DNA from: Pukyongia salina
GTDB taxonomy: Bacteria > Bacteroidota > Bacteroidia > Flavobacteriales > Flavobacteriaceae
Reading direction: 5' to 3'
NCBI RefSeq assembly: GCF_002966125.1
Contig: NZ_CP027062.1
Span: 2,418,001 to 2,482,000, forward strand
Length of the DNA stretch: 64,000 bases
Positions 25,536 to 33,977 of this stretch are shown here, piece after piece. Made by a program: the position numbers and the translations under genes. The notes under the pieces are model-generated. The model saw only the letters and a program-made list of their open reading frames with translations. It searched no databases and was not told the origin of the DNA. Numbering within the stretch: position 1 is the first letter of the stretch; each line of letters opens with the position of its first letter.

Positions 25536-26177
25536 TTAATCCAGCTTATTGATATAATATCCGTCCCTTTTGTACTTAGCTTCATCAAAGGTAAAAAGAG
25601 TTTTGGACAACGGTTGGTTGGTTTTAAAAGAATTAACCGTAATAGTGTATTTGGTTCCTTTGTTATCCGTCTGAATCAATTTGTAAATATGCTTGGTCTG
25701 CACATCGATCCCCAGTAAAATATCTTTGATCTCCGCTCTCGTATCGATTGGGATGAGCTTTACATACTGAATCTTTCTGCCTTTTACATTCTGGGTAATA
25801 TCCATCTTGTAGGTGTATCCCTTTTCGTAAAAGGTCAACATCTTAGAGGGGGTGATCTCCTTATCTTCGGCAGCATCGTAAGCCGAAATAGTTACCTCTT
25901 CATCTTCCGGAACAATAGTATAGATCGTTTTTCCGTCGAACATACGGGTAATACCCAGCATGTTCAATACATACTTATTTCCCTGTAAGGTTACATCGCC
26001 ACGGGTATCCTGGTTTACATTTTCCTTGGCGTTGTTAAGGTTGTACTTAAAATCGATCTGAATATTTTCATAGCTTTTCACCTTTGCCGAAACTTCACCC
26101 AGCAGGCTTTTTGGATTCTGTGCCAGGGTGGATGACAAGCTGATCAGGGCTACTAATAATAAGGCTAACTTTTTCAT
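25536..26177 (-). CDS. lolA: Outer-membrane lipoprotein carrier LolA-like protein
   Basis: 213 residues with a signal peptide ending at STLAQ. The fold marks of LolA are present: an early amphipathic helix (LLGEVSAKVKSYENIQIDFKY), GDVTLQGNKYVLNMLG, FDGKTIYTIVPEDEEVT and late strands KYTITVNSFKTNQPLSKTLFTF. LolA-type carriers ferry lipoproteins across the periplasm. It lies between ftsK and the LptF/G-type permease, an order conserved in flavobacteria, with one and six bases between genes. Confidence 0.85.
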   Translation of the reverse strand: MKKLALLLVALISLSSTLAQNPKSLLGEVSAKVKSYENIQIDFKYNLNNAKENVNQDTRGDVTLQGNKYVLNMLGITRMFDGKTIYTIVPEDEEVTISAYDAAEDKEITPSKMLTFYEKGYTYKMDITQNVKGRKIQYVKLIPIDTRAEIKDILLGIDVQTKHIYKLIQTDNKGTKYTITVNSFKTNQPLSKTLFTFDEAKYKRDGYYINKLD

Positions 26178-26178
26178 G

Positions 26179-28587
26179 TTATAGGTTATTGCTTTCGTTT
26201 TCCAATAATTGGTTCAATGCATCTATTGTTGGTACCAGAACTTGTCTGGCCTTACTTCCTTCGAACGGGCCAACAATTCCCGCCGCTTCGAGTTGATCGA
26301 TTATACGCCCGGCACGGTTGTATCCTAACTTCAGTTTTCGTTGTAGTAAGGAAGCCGATCCTTGCTGGGCTATCACAAGCACCTCTGCTGCTTCACGGAA
26401 CAACTGGTCCCGTTCGTCCACACTAATATCAAGATTTGTGCCACCTTCTTCACCTTCGTATTCGGGCAGCATATGCGCACTGGCATAGGCTTTTTGCGAA
26501 CCTATATAATCTACTATATCTGCTACTTCAGGAGTATCCACAAACGCACACTGAAGTCGGGTGAGATCGTTGCCCTGGGTATACAACATATCACCACGAC
26601 CAATTAACTGGTCGGCACCGGCACTGTCCAGGATTGTACGTGAATCAATCTTGCTGGTTACACGAAACGCTATACGCGCGGGGAAGTTTGCTTTTATGAT
26701 TCCCGTGATCACATTAACCGAGGGTCGCTGGGTGGCGATGATGAGATGAATACCAATCGCTCTGGCAAGTTGAGCCAACCTGGCAATAGGGGTTTCAACC
26801 TCCTTACCGGCTGTCATGATGAGGTCTGCAAATTCGTCGATCACCAGCACAATGTACGGCAGGAACCTGTGGCCGTCGTTAGGATTGAGTTTTCGATTTT
26901 TGAACTTGGTATTGTATTCTTTGATGTTTCGGCATAATGCGTCTTTCAGCAGATCGTAGCGCTCATCCATCTCGATACACAGTGAATTTAGCGTGTTGAT
27001 CACCTTATTTGTGTCGGTAATAATAGCTTCTTCCGTATTAGGTAATTTCGCCAGGTAGTGACGCTCAATTTTGTTGAACAGCGTAAGTTCCACCTTTTTG
27101 GGATCCACCAGCACAAATTTCACTTCAGCAGGATGTTTTTTATAGAGTAGGGAGGTAAGGATGGCGTTAAGCCCAACCGATTTCCCCTGGCCTGTAGCCC
27201 CGGCCATAAGCAGGTGAGGCATTTTTGCCAGATCTACTACAAAGGTTTCATTGCTAATGGTCTTCCCGAGGGACAAAGGTAATTCCATTTCGGCATTCTG
27301 AAATTTAGGAGATGCAATAACCGATCGCATGCTCACTATACGGGGTTTTTTATTGGGAACCTCGATCCCAATGGTCCCACGGCCCGGAATTGGCGCAATG
27401 ATCCGTATTCCCAGGGCTGATAGCGAAAGGGCTATATCGTCCTCAAGATTCTTGATCTTGGAGATCCTAATACCGGCTTCGGGAACGATCTCGTAAAGTG
27501 TAACTGTAGGTCCAACCGTCGCTTTTATATTGGAGATCCCTATTTTGTAGTTGTTCAGGGTGTTTACGATCCGGTTCTTATTCTCTTCCAGTTCCTCCTG
27601 GTTAATAGTAATTCCTTTTCCCCCGGTATAGTCCTTCAACAGGTCTATGGTTGGAAATTTATAATTGCTTAGCTCGAGCGTGGGATCGAATTCTCCAAAA
27701 TCCTCCACAAGTTTTTTGCTGATGTTTTCTTCTACCGTTTCTTCTTCAGCCACTTTTTCAATTTCCATGGCCACTTCAGAGTCTGTCGAGTCTTTTATTT
27801 CATTCTGAATCACAGTCTTTAAGAAAGGTTCCTCGAGATTGTCTTCGTCTACTATGGTTTCAAGGTCTATGGAACCGGTATCATCGATATTTACCACCTC
27901 TTCGATCACCTGTTTCTCGTAATCGGTTTGTTGGGCAAGATTTTCTGAATTTTCTTCTGAAGCGGGATCGGTATTAAAATCGTCTACGATATCCTTTTTT
28001 GTTTTTTTGATAGCATCTCCAACTTTTTCGGGAGTCATCTTCAACCGAATGACCAGATAAACGATAGCCAGAAAGGTCATTAGAAGAATGGCGCCTATAA
28101 GCCCCAGGTAATCCTGGAGAAAGTCGTTAATCTCATAACCCATCACTCCACTAAACAGGTTCCTGGTACCGGCAAAAAATCCGAAGAAAACGGAGATCCA
28201 CAGCATAACCAGCAGTCCCCAGAACCAAAAACGGAGGAGTTGTTTTTTGGCATAGTCGAAAAAATAATAGATGCCGGTAAGGGTGACCAAAAAAGCAAAG
28301 ATAAAGGCAGCGATGCCAAAACCGTCATACACAAAAAAATGAGCAACGTTATTCCCAAATTTATTCAGCCAGTTCTCGGCCTGCAGTTCGCGTTCTTCGA
28401 TTATTCCTACAATACTTTGGTCTGTTTGCCAGGAGAAGAAATACGAAACAAAGGAAAAAATAAGTGCTAATCCCACGAAGAACAAAAAGCTTCCCAACAG
28501 TATCTTTTGCTGCTTGGAGAGCGCAAATGAAATTTTTTTACGAGGGGTTTTCTTCTTTTTGGATGTGGAAGTTTTTTTCTTCGCCAT
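26179..28587 (-). CDS. ftsK: DNA translocase FtsK/SpoIIIE
   Basis: 802 residues. A Lys-rich start and four membrane helices (within about 25-185) are followed by a short acidic linker, the RecA-type motor with Walker A GATGQGKS (about 460) and Walker B VLVIDEFADLI, and a C-terminal winged-helix gamma domain (VLVIAQQGSASLLQRKLKLG). It anchors at the division septum and pumps chromosome DNA so that dimers can be resolved. The linker is short compared with E. coli FtsK, as usual in Bacteroidota. It heads the ftsK-lolA-lptF unit. Confidence 0.95.
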   Translation of the reverse strand: MAKKKTSTSKKKKTPRKKISFALSKQQKILLGSFLFFVGLALIFSFVSYFFSWQTDQSIVGIIEERELQAENWLNKFGNNVAHFFVYDGFGIAAFIFAFLVTLTGIYYFFDYAKKQLLRFWFWGLLVMLWISVFFGFFAGTRNLFSGVMGYEINDFLQDYLGLIGAILLMTFLAIVYLVIRLKMTPEKVGDAIKKTKKDIVDDFNTDPASEENSENLAQQTDYEKQVIEEVVNIDDTGSIDLETIVDEDNLEEPFLKTVIQNEIKDSTDSEVAMEIEKVAEEETVEENISKKLVEDFGEFDPTLELSNYKFPTIDLLKDYTGGKGITINQEELEENKNRIVNTLNNYKIGISNIKATVGPTVTLYEIVPEAGIRISKIKNLEDDIALSLSALGIRIIAPIPGRGTIGIEVPNKKPRIVSMRSVIASPKFQNAEMELPLSLGKTISNETFVVDLAKMPHLLMAGATGQGKSVGLNAILTSLLYKKHPAEVKFVLVDPKKVELTLFNKIERHYLAKLPNTEEAIITDTNKVINTLNSLCIEMDERYDLLKDALCRNIKEYNTKFKNRKLNPNDGHRFLPYIVLVIDEFADLIMTAGKEVETPIARLAQLARAIGIHLIIATQRPSVNVITGIIKANFPARIAFRVTSKIDSRTILDSAGADQLIGRGDMLYTQGNDLTRLQCAFVDTPEVADIVDYIGSQKAYASAHMLPEYEGEEGGTNLDISVDERDQLFREAAEVLVIAQQGSASLLQRKLKLGYNRAGRIIDQLEAAGIVGPFEGSKARQVLVPTIDALNQLLENESNNL

Positions 28588-28609
28588 GCAGCTTAGGGTT
28601 GTCGTTCAG

Positions 28610-28617
28610 CAAATATA
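28610..28617 (-). promoter_or_regulatory. Candidate -7 element of the ftsK unit
   Basis: Minus-strand TATATTTG, 22 bases before the ftsK ATG at 28587. Confidence 0.5.
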
Positions 28618-28662
28618 CAACGTCCCAAACTAATTAAAATTTTTTATTTTAAAAGAATACGA

Positions 28663-29649
28663 CTAGCTAAGCAAATTATACATGACCAGCATTTTATCGT
28701 CTTTTTTCCATTGGATCCAACCTTTACCTACCTTTTCGTAATTGTCGTTTATAAGAAGTACTTCCATCCATTGGGATTTAATTCTCAATGGCTTCATAAA
28801 CGAATACGGTGTGTTTACCTCTCCCGACGCTTCGAAATCCCTGCTTCGTACTTTTCCACCCTTATCGGGTATAAATTCCACCGAATGAACCCTTAATAGA
28901 AAATCCGGCCATAAGACCACATTTCCGGCCCGTTTTGCCACCCAGGAAGTTTGGCCGTTTTGGGTGTTTACCAATACTTCAACAAATTCTTCTGTCACAC
29001 TTACGATCCTGAAATAAAGCATGTCGTAATCTAGCTTCAGATGATCGGGGACCAGCCAGGGTGGGGCGGTGGCGATCTCGTACTGGTTATATTTGTTGCG
29101 TTTAAAGGTAATGCTGTCATAGGGTGTATGATCCATAAGTGACTTCTCCAGGTTCAGGTTACCATAAAAATACAAGCTGGGATTTTCATAATAGTTTGGA
29201 GTAAAAAATCCCATCCCGGAAACTTCACTAAGGGATTCACCTTCTACTTGTATTGTTCGTTTCTTTCCAGGAAATCGCAACATAGCCGAAGGCGCTACTT
29301 TCGTAGGCGTTTTAGAACGTTGTTCTATTTCTTTATTTTTCTCTTCACGAAGTTTATCCCGTTGTCGGAATTCGTAGAATTTTATACTCCAGGTAGTAAG
29401 TAAAAGAACGAGCAGCACCCAGTTAATTATCTTAATGATCTTAACGTTGAGGTAATATGCAATAAAGAAGGAAGCCACGAAGGCGATCCCGCCAAAGAGT
29501 ACACCATATCCAAGAACGATGGCACCTCCGGCCAGCCCTTGGTTCTTTCCGGCATCGATGGCACCGGCAAAGAACAATCCTAAAACAAAGAAGCTTAGCA
29601 ACATTAAGATATAAAACCCTATACAGGCCGGTTTCAATAGTTTCTTCAT
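28663..29649 (-). CDS. Membrane protein of unknown function with SH3-like C-terminus
   Basis: 328 residues that I do not recognise. Three membrane helices in the first ~100 residues are followed by a charged helix (EFRQRDKLREEKNKEIEQRS) and a beta-rich domain with NGQTSWVAKRAGNVVLWPD and KVGKGWIQWKKDDKMLVMY, which resembles SH3-like modules. It starts two bases after the VWA-protein gene, so the two are co-transcribed and may act together at the envelope. No catalytic motif is visible. Confidence 0.55.
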   Translation of the reverse strand: MKKLLKPACIGFYILMLLSFFVLGLFFAGAIDAGKNQGLAGGAIVLGYGVLFGGIAFVASFFIAYYLNVKIIKIINWVLLVLLLTTWSIKFYEFRQRDKLREEKNKEIEQRSKTPTKVAPSAMLRFPGKKRTIQVEGESLSEVSGMGFFTPNYYENPSLYFYGNLNLEKSLMDHTPYDSITFKRNKYNQYEIATAPPWLVPDHLKLDYDMLYFRIVSVTEEFVEVLVNTQNGQTSWVAKRAGNVVLWPDFLLRVHSVEFIPDKGGKVRSRDFEASGEVNTPYSFMKPLRIKSQWMEVLLINDNYEKVGKGWIQWKKDDKMLVMYNLLS

Positions 29650-29651
29650 GA

Positions 29652-31040
29652 TTAAAAGTTCAAAGTCTTGGTTACTGTTTCTCCTTGTTTCACTTCCACG
29701 GTAATAGTCTGGGTAGCTCTGTCCTTATTCGCCCCGAGTGGCGTTACTTTTAATTCATACGTCCCGGGATTGATTTTAAATTCGTTCCCTTTGGTATAAC
29801 TCCGGCTACCAGCAACATTTGTCCCAGTTTTCACTTCCGAAACTTTAACCACACAATCTATTATCTCACCGCCAAGTTTTGGATACACCTGCAACACCCC
29901 AGTCTTAAATGTGTGATCTACCTCTGTAACTGTACCGGCTTCCACAGTGTATTGTTTGGTCTCGGTAAAGGTTTCAAGACCCTTGATAACCAATGCCTGG
30001 AAACTTAGTGTATAAACTCCCGGGTTAACTTCCATTTCTTTGGTGACACCGTAGGTTCTCGTACTGGCAACTACTTTACCATCTGTATCCATAACTTTTA
30101 CCATACAATCCCAGCCTTCCTCATTATTATAGCCTGTAACCTTTAGTTTCCCACCATCGAAGCTAATCTCTTTCACCGTCATTTCCTCTTCCACATTTTC
30201 AACATTTTTTACCTTGATACTGGTTACGTCACTTCCTAAGGGTTTAGCCACCAGATCGAAAGTGCCTGATGGTAAGTACATATACCGTGTTTCACCATAG
30301 GTTCTAAGGGTACCCATTTCTTCTTCGGTTCCGGCTTTGAAAGCTTTTACATAGGCATCGATAGGGGCTCCGTTCTTTATCGCGTACACCCCAAAATTCC
30401 CTTTGGGCTTATCTACATTCTGCTCTACGGCTTCATCGAGTACATCACCCAATCCGCCGGCGTCGGCAGCATCATAATAGTTTCCATCCCCTGCGGTAGC
30501 AGCACATTTCAGTTGTTCGGTTTCTCCTTTTTTAAGTCCGAAACCTATAATATGTAATTTAAAATCGATGCCTTCAGCCTTGGCTGCCTTTACAACATCG
30601 CAAATATTTCCGTTACAGGATTCTATTCCATCGGTGATGAGGATGATCGTGGCTTTTTCTTTAGACGCTCGCAGGGTATTGATCACCAAAGTAGCCGAAT
30701 AGGCCAGAGGCGTTTTGCCTAATGGTTTAATAGCCTTTATAGCCGTAGACACTTCCGAAGCTGAACCATTAGAAACATCCACAAGGAACTCCACATCCTT
30801 ACAATCTCCCTTCTTTCGATGTCCGTAGGCCACCAAACCCACATTCTGGTTTGATGGGAGTTCGGTTAGTGATGTTGAAAGTACGCTGGAGGCTATTTCC
30901 ATTTTAGTTTTACCGTCCATTTGGCCCCACATAGAGCCGCTGGCATCGTAAATAAAAATAATGGGCGATGGTTCTGTTGTTTGTGAATAATGAAGTTGAA
31001 CCACGAACAACAGGCTCAACAAGAGGGCTAATTTTTTCAT
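29652..31040 (-). CDS. Secreted von Willebrand factor A domain protein
   Basis: 462 residues. A signal peptide (to LHYSQ) is followed by a VWA domain with a complete metal-ion-dependent adhesion site: FIYDASGSMWG (DxSxS), the downstream Thr in GKTPLAYS, and IILITDGIESC. The C-terminal half repeats a beta module about three times (GTFDLVAKPLG, GVYTLSFQALV, GTYELKVTPLG), each closing with a G-x-Y/F-x-L motif. Metal-dependent protein binding in the periplasm or at the surface is inferred. It is co-transcribed with the unknown membrane gene that follows. Confidence 0.82.
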   Translation of the reverse strand: MKKLALLLSLLFVVQLHYSQTTEPSPIIFIYDASGSMWGQMDGKTKMEIASSVLSTSLTELPSNQNVGLVAYGHRKKGDCKDVEFLVDVSNGSASEVSTAIKAIKPLGKTPLAYSATLVINTLRASKEKATIILITDGIESCNGNICDVVKAAKAEGIDFKLHIIGFGLKKGETEQLKCAATAGDGNYYDAADAGGLGDVLDEAVEQNVDKPKGNFGVYAIKNGAPIDAYVKAFKAGTEEEMGTLRTYGETRYMYLPSGTFDLVAKPLGSDVTSIKVKNVENVEEEMTVKEISFDGGKLKVTGYNNEEGWDCMVKVMDTDGKVVASTRTYGVTKEMEVNPGVYTLSFQALVIKGLETFTETKQYTVEAGTVTEVDHTFKTGVLQVYPKLGGEIIDCVVKVSEVKTGTNVAGSRSYTKGNEFKINPGTYELKVTPLGANKDRATQTITVEVKQGETVTKTLNF

Positions 31041-31148
31041 AATGTGAGTATTGGTTAGGAGGAGTCCTTATAAAATTAGGTAAAATGTTTAATAAGGAAT
31101 AAACTTACAACCAGGAATTTAGGAAATCAATCGCCCGTTTGGGTGATT

Positions 31149-31508
31149 TTAGAACTTCGGAATATATATTAGGCAAGCAATTATGATGGCCGCTATGGCC
31201 GAAAAGAATACCGCACCTGCCGCCACATCTTTTATATACCCTATCTTATTGTGAAAATCGGGATGAACAAAATTCGCGATCTCTTCTGCGGCCGTATTAA
31301 GGCCTTCAATGCTCATCACCAACCCAATTGCCAAGGTTTGTGCGATCCATTCGGTGGTGGAAATGTTGTAATAGAATCCCGCAATGGTAATTCCTATTGC
31401 GACGACCAGTTGAACCTGAATACTAGCTTCATTTTTAAGCAGCATCCAGGCTCCTTTAGTCGCATATTTAAAGCCTAGCAGGCGTTTGCCAAGATAGGTG
31501 TTCCACAT
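31149..31508 (-). CDS. dgkA: Diacylglycerol/undecaprenol kinase family protein
   Basis: 119 residues with three membrane helices and the family motif EGLNTAAEEIANFV followed by HNKIGYIKDVAAGAVFFSA. The Glu, Asn and Lys-Asp residues are the catalytic and metal sites of the small integral-membrane kinases. It phosphorylates a lipid alcohol, either diacylglycerol or undecaprenol; in this type (as in Gram-positive DgkA) undecaprenol is plausible. It is one base after the thiol peroxidase gene. Confidence 0.88.
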   Translation of the reverse strand: MWNTYLGKRLLGFKYATKGAWMLLKNEASIQVQLVVAIGITIAGFYYNISTTEWIAQTLAIGLVMSIEGLNTAAEEIANFVHPDFHNKIGYIKDVAAGAVFFSAIAAIIIACLIYIPKF

Positions 31509-31509
31509 G

Positions 31510-32007
31510 TTAAAGTGCGTTTAACGCGGCTTCATAATCGGGTTCCTGTCCAATTTCAGGTACTTGCTCGGTATAGATCACCTTTCCGGTATCGTCCAGT
31601 ACTACTACGGCTCGTGAAAGGAGACCGTCGAATGCACTACCTACGGCTGTAACACCGTAATCCACCCCAAACTGCCCTGTTTTAAAATCGGATAACATCA
31701 CTACATTTTCTAGTCCTTCTGCCGCGCAGAACTGTTGTTGAGCGAAGGGAAGATCTTTGGAGATACATAACACCGTGGTGTTGTCTGCTTTGGTTGCTTC
31801 AGTATTGAACCTGCGCACCGAGGCTGAACAAACTCCAGTATTTACACTTGGAAAGATATTGAGGATAAGTTTTCGACCCGTAAAATCGTTCATGGTCTTC
31901 TCACTCATATCGATTGCTACTAATTTAAAATCCGGTGCCTGACTTCCAACCGCGGGAAGATCACCAATGGTTTCTGCGGGATTACCGCCTAAAGTTATTT
32001 TTGCCAT
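31510..32007 (-). CDS. tpx: Thiol peroxidase Tpx
   Basis: 165 residues from the ATG at 32007 (MAKITLGG); a longer frame from 32037 adds ten residues unlike the family. The peroxidatic cysteine is in SVNTGVCSASVRRFN and the resolving cysteine in DLPFAQQQFCAAEG, matching the E. coli Tpx pair. This peroxiredoxin removes lipid and other hydroperoxides using thioredoxin. It is upstream of and nearly abutting the kinase gene. Confidence 0.95.
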   Translation of the reverse strand: MAKITLGGNPAETIGDLPAVGSQAPDFKLVAIDMSEKTMNDFTGRKLILNIFPSVNTGVCSASVRRFNTEATKADNTTVLCISKDLPFAQQQFCAAEGLENVVMLSDFKTGQFGVDYGVTAVGSAFDGLLSRAVVVLDDTGKVIYTEQVPEIGQEPDYEAALNAL

Positions 32008-32018
32008 AGTTGTTTTTT

Positions 32019-32044
32019 GAAATGTAAAAATAAGCATTCGCCAA
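32019..32044 (-). promoter_or_regulatory. Candidate tpx promoter
   Basis: Minus-strand TTG (32042-32044), a 15-base spacer and TACATTTC (32019-32026), one mismatch from TAnnTTTG, 11 bases before the tpx ATG. Confidence 0.35.
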
Positions 32045-32295
32045 CTAATTTTCGACGGTTGAGAATATTTGTCGCTTAATATCCCTCAACACTATAATGT
32101 ATGAAGTGATAGTTATTTTGTCCCTGTAAACCCGCCAATGATAACAGTAGAATAAGTATGAGAACCCCGTTTCTCAATATGCCCCAGAATTTAATTCATA
32201 TAAAACTACAAAAATTGAGTTTAGATAATTCTGTAGTCAGGATTTTAAACGCGTAACAACTCGATTTATGAAATCGGGCTTCCCGAAATTCTAAA

Positions 32296-33795
32296 TTATG
32301 CGGAAACTACTTTGGAAGTGGTAAGTTGCCTGATCTTTATCTTGAACGCAGCAAAGAGCAACGTCATAAACGGACTCAACCAATTGAATATAGCATAACC
32401 AAAGTAATCTAAGACCGGTACTCCTAAAACGCCACTCTGGTATGCACCACAGGTATTCCAGGGGACGAGTACCGAGGTCACAGTACCACTATCTTCCAGG
32501 GTCCGTGAAAGGTTTTCGGGTGCCAGGCCTTTATCTTTAAATGCCTTGCTGTACATCTTTCCCGGAACCACAATGGCCAGATATTGATCTGAAGCCGTGA
32601 GGTTTAATGCGAGGCAACTAAACACTGTACTGGCGAACAAGCCGAAAGTGGTGTGAAATAACGACAACAACCCCCTGCTAATTCGTGCAAGAGCACCAAT
32701 TGCATCCATAACCCCACCAAATACCATCGCACAAATAATTAACCAGATAGTACTTAGCATGCCGCTCATTCCACCAGCCGAAAAAAGATCGTTTAGCGCA
32801 GCATTATCTGTACTTACCGAAGTCTCAACGGTGATGGCATTTAAGATGCCTTTGTATGCATTTGTGAAATTCATTGAAGTTCCTCCACCAATATTTGCAA
32901 CAATATCTGGTTGAAAAACAAGGGCAGCGATAGCACCAAAAAGTGTTCCTGCCAGGAGAGCGATCAGCGGCGGTGTTTTTTTAATGATCATTATTATTAC
33001 CAGCGCAGGAACTAAAAAGAGCCATGGATTTATATTGAACGATGCATCTATAGAACTTAGAATTGAAGCCGTGTCTGCCGCTCCTTTTGGGTCCAGACCA
33101 AAACCTATGAAAATAAAGATGATTAAAGTAATAACGATTGTAGGCACTGTTGTATACGTCATATATTTAATATGCGTGAATAGGTCGGTGCCGGCCATAG
33201 CAGGTGCAAGATTTGTGGTGTCGCTTAAAGGTGACATCTTATCACCAAAATACGCTCCCGAAAGGACGGCTCCGGCAGTCATTCCCAGTGATATACCCAG
33301 GGCTTCGGCTATTCCTATCAGGGCTATACCTACAGTAGCCGACGTGGTCCAGCTGCTCCCGGTTGCGATCGATATAACAGCACAGATGATCACGCAGGAA
33401 GCTAGAAATATGGTTGGATTGAGGATTTGTAAACCATAGTAGATCATAGTTGGGATTACCCCGCTTATTAACCAGGTACCGGCCAGGGCGCCTACCATTA
33501 GGAGAATGAGTAAGGCACCCGTAGTAGATTTTACATTTTCGGCAACTTCCTCTACCATTCTCTTATAACTCACTTTATTAAAAGTTCCTACGATCGCCGC
33601 AACAGCACCTCCTAATAAAAGAATAAATTGGTTACTACCACTAAGTGCATCATCACCAAAAACATAGACATTGTAAAACAACATTCCAACCAGAGCTATT
33701 ACCGGAATTAGTGCCTCCCAGATGTTTAGTTCTATATTCTCAACAATTTTCTGGTCCTGTATTTTAAATTCTGAAATATTTTCTTCGTCTTTCAT
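32296..33795 (-). CDS. nhaC: Na+/H+ antiporter NhaC family
   Basis: 499 residues with about twelve membrane helices. Diagnostic stretches are ATGSSWTTSATVGIALIGIAEALG, GAVLSGAYFGDKMSPLSDTTNLAP and LEDSGTVTSVLVPWNTCGAYQ, all strongly NhaC-like. It exchanges sodium for protons, or possibly a substrate pair such as malate/lactate as in some relatives, and suits a salty habitat. It stands alone; 258 bases separate it from tpx and hold no gene. Confidence 0.9.
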   Translation of the reverse strand: MKDEENISEFKIQDQKIVENIELNIWEALIPVIALVGMLFYNVYVFGDDALSGSNQFILLLGGAVAAIVGTFNKVSYKRMVEEVAENVKSTTGALLILLMVGALAGTWLISGVIPTMIYYGLQILNPTIFLASCVIICAVISIATGSSWTTSATVGIALIGIAEALGISLGMTAGAVLSGAYFGDKMSPLSDTTNLAPAMAGTDLFTHIKYMTYTTVPTIVITLIIFIFIGFGLDPKGAADTASILSSIDASFNINPWLFLVPALVIIMIIKKTPPLIALLAGTLFGAIAALVFQPDIVANIGGGTSMNFTNAYKGILNAITVETSVSTDNAALNDLFSAGGMSGMLSTIWLIICAMVFGGVMDAIGALARISRGLLSLFHTTFGLFASTVFSCLALNLTASDQYLAIVVPGKMYSKAFKDKGLAPENLSRTLEDSGTVTSVLVPWNTCGAYQSGVLGVPVLDYFGYAIFNWLSPFMTLLFAAFKIKIRQLTTSKVVSA

Positions 33796-33917
33796 TTAAG
33801 TACTGTTTTCGACTTGTAATGTTACGATTTTGTCCTTGCATAGGCAAATACGACAAAAAGGGTCTTTTACCCGACGAAAAGAAGGGTTTTCCCTTTGTGG
33901 TTTAAATCCATATCGTT

Positions 33918-33925
33918 TATCTTCG
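33918..33925 (+). promoter_or_regulatory. Candidate promoter of the surface-protein genes
   Basis: TATCTTCG, one mismatch from TAnnTTTG, lies 20 bases after a TTTG (33894-33897), the preferred Bacteroidota spacing. It would give a leader of about 45 bases. Confidence 0.4.
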
Positions 33926-33977
33926 TATATACCTCATATTCTTGCACTTAACTCGCTTGCTTTAAATTAAGTGTATT

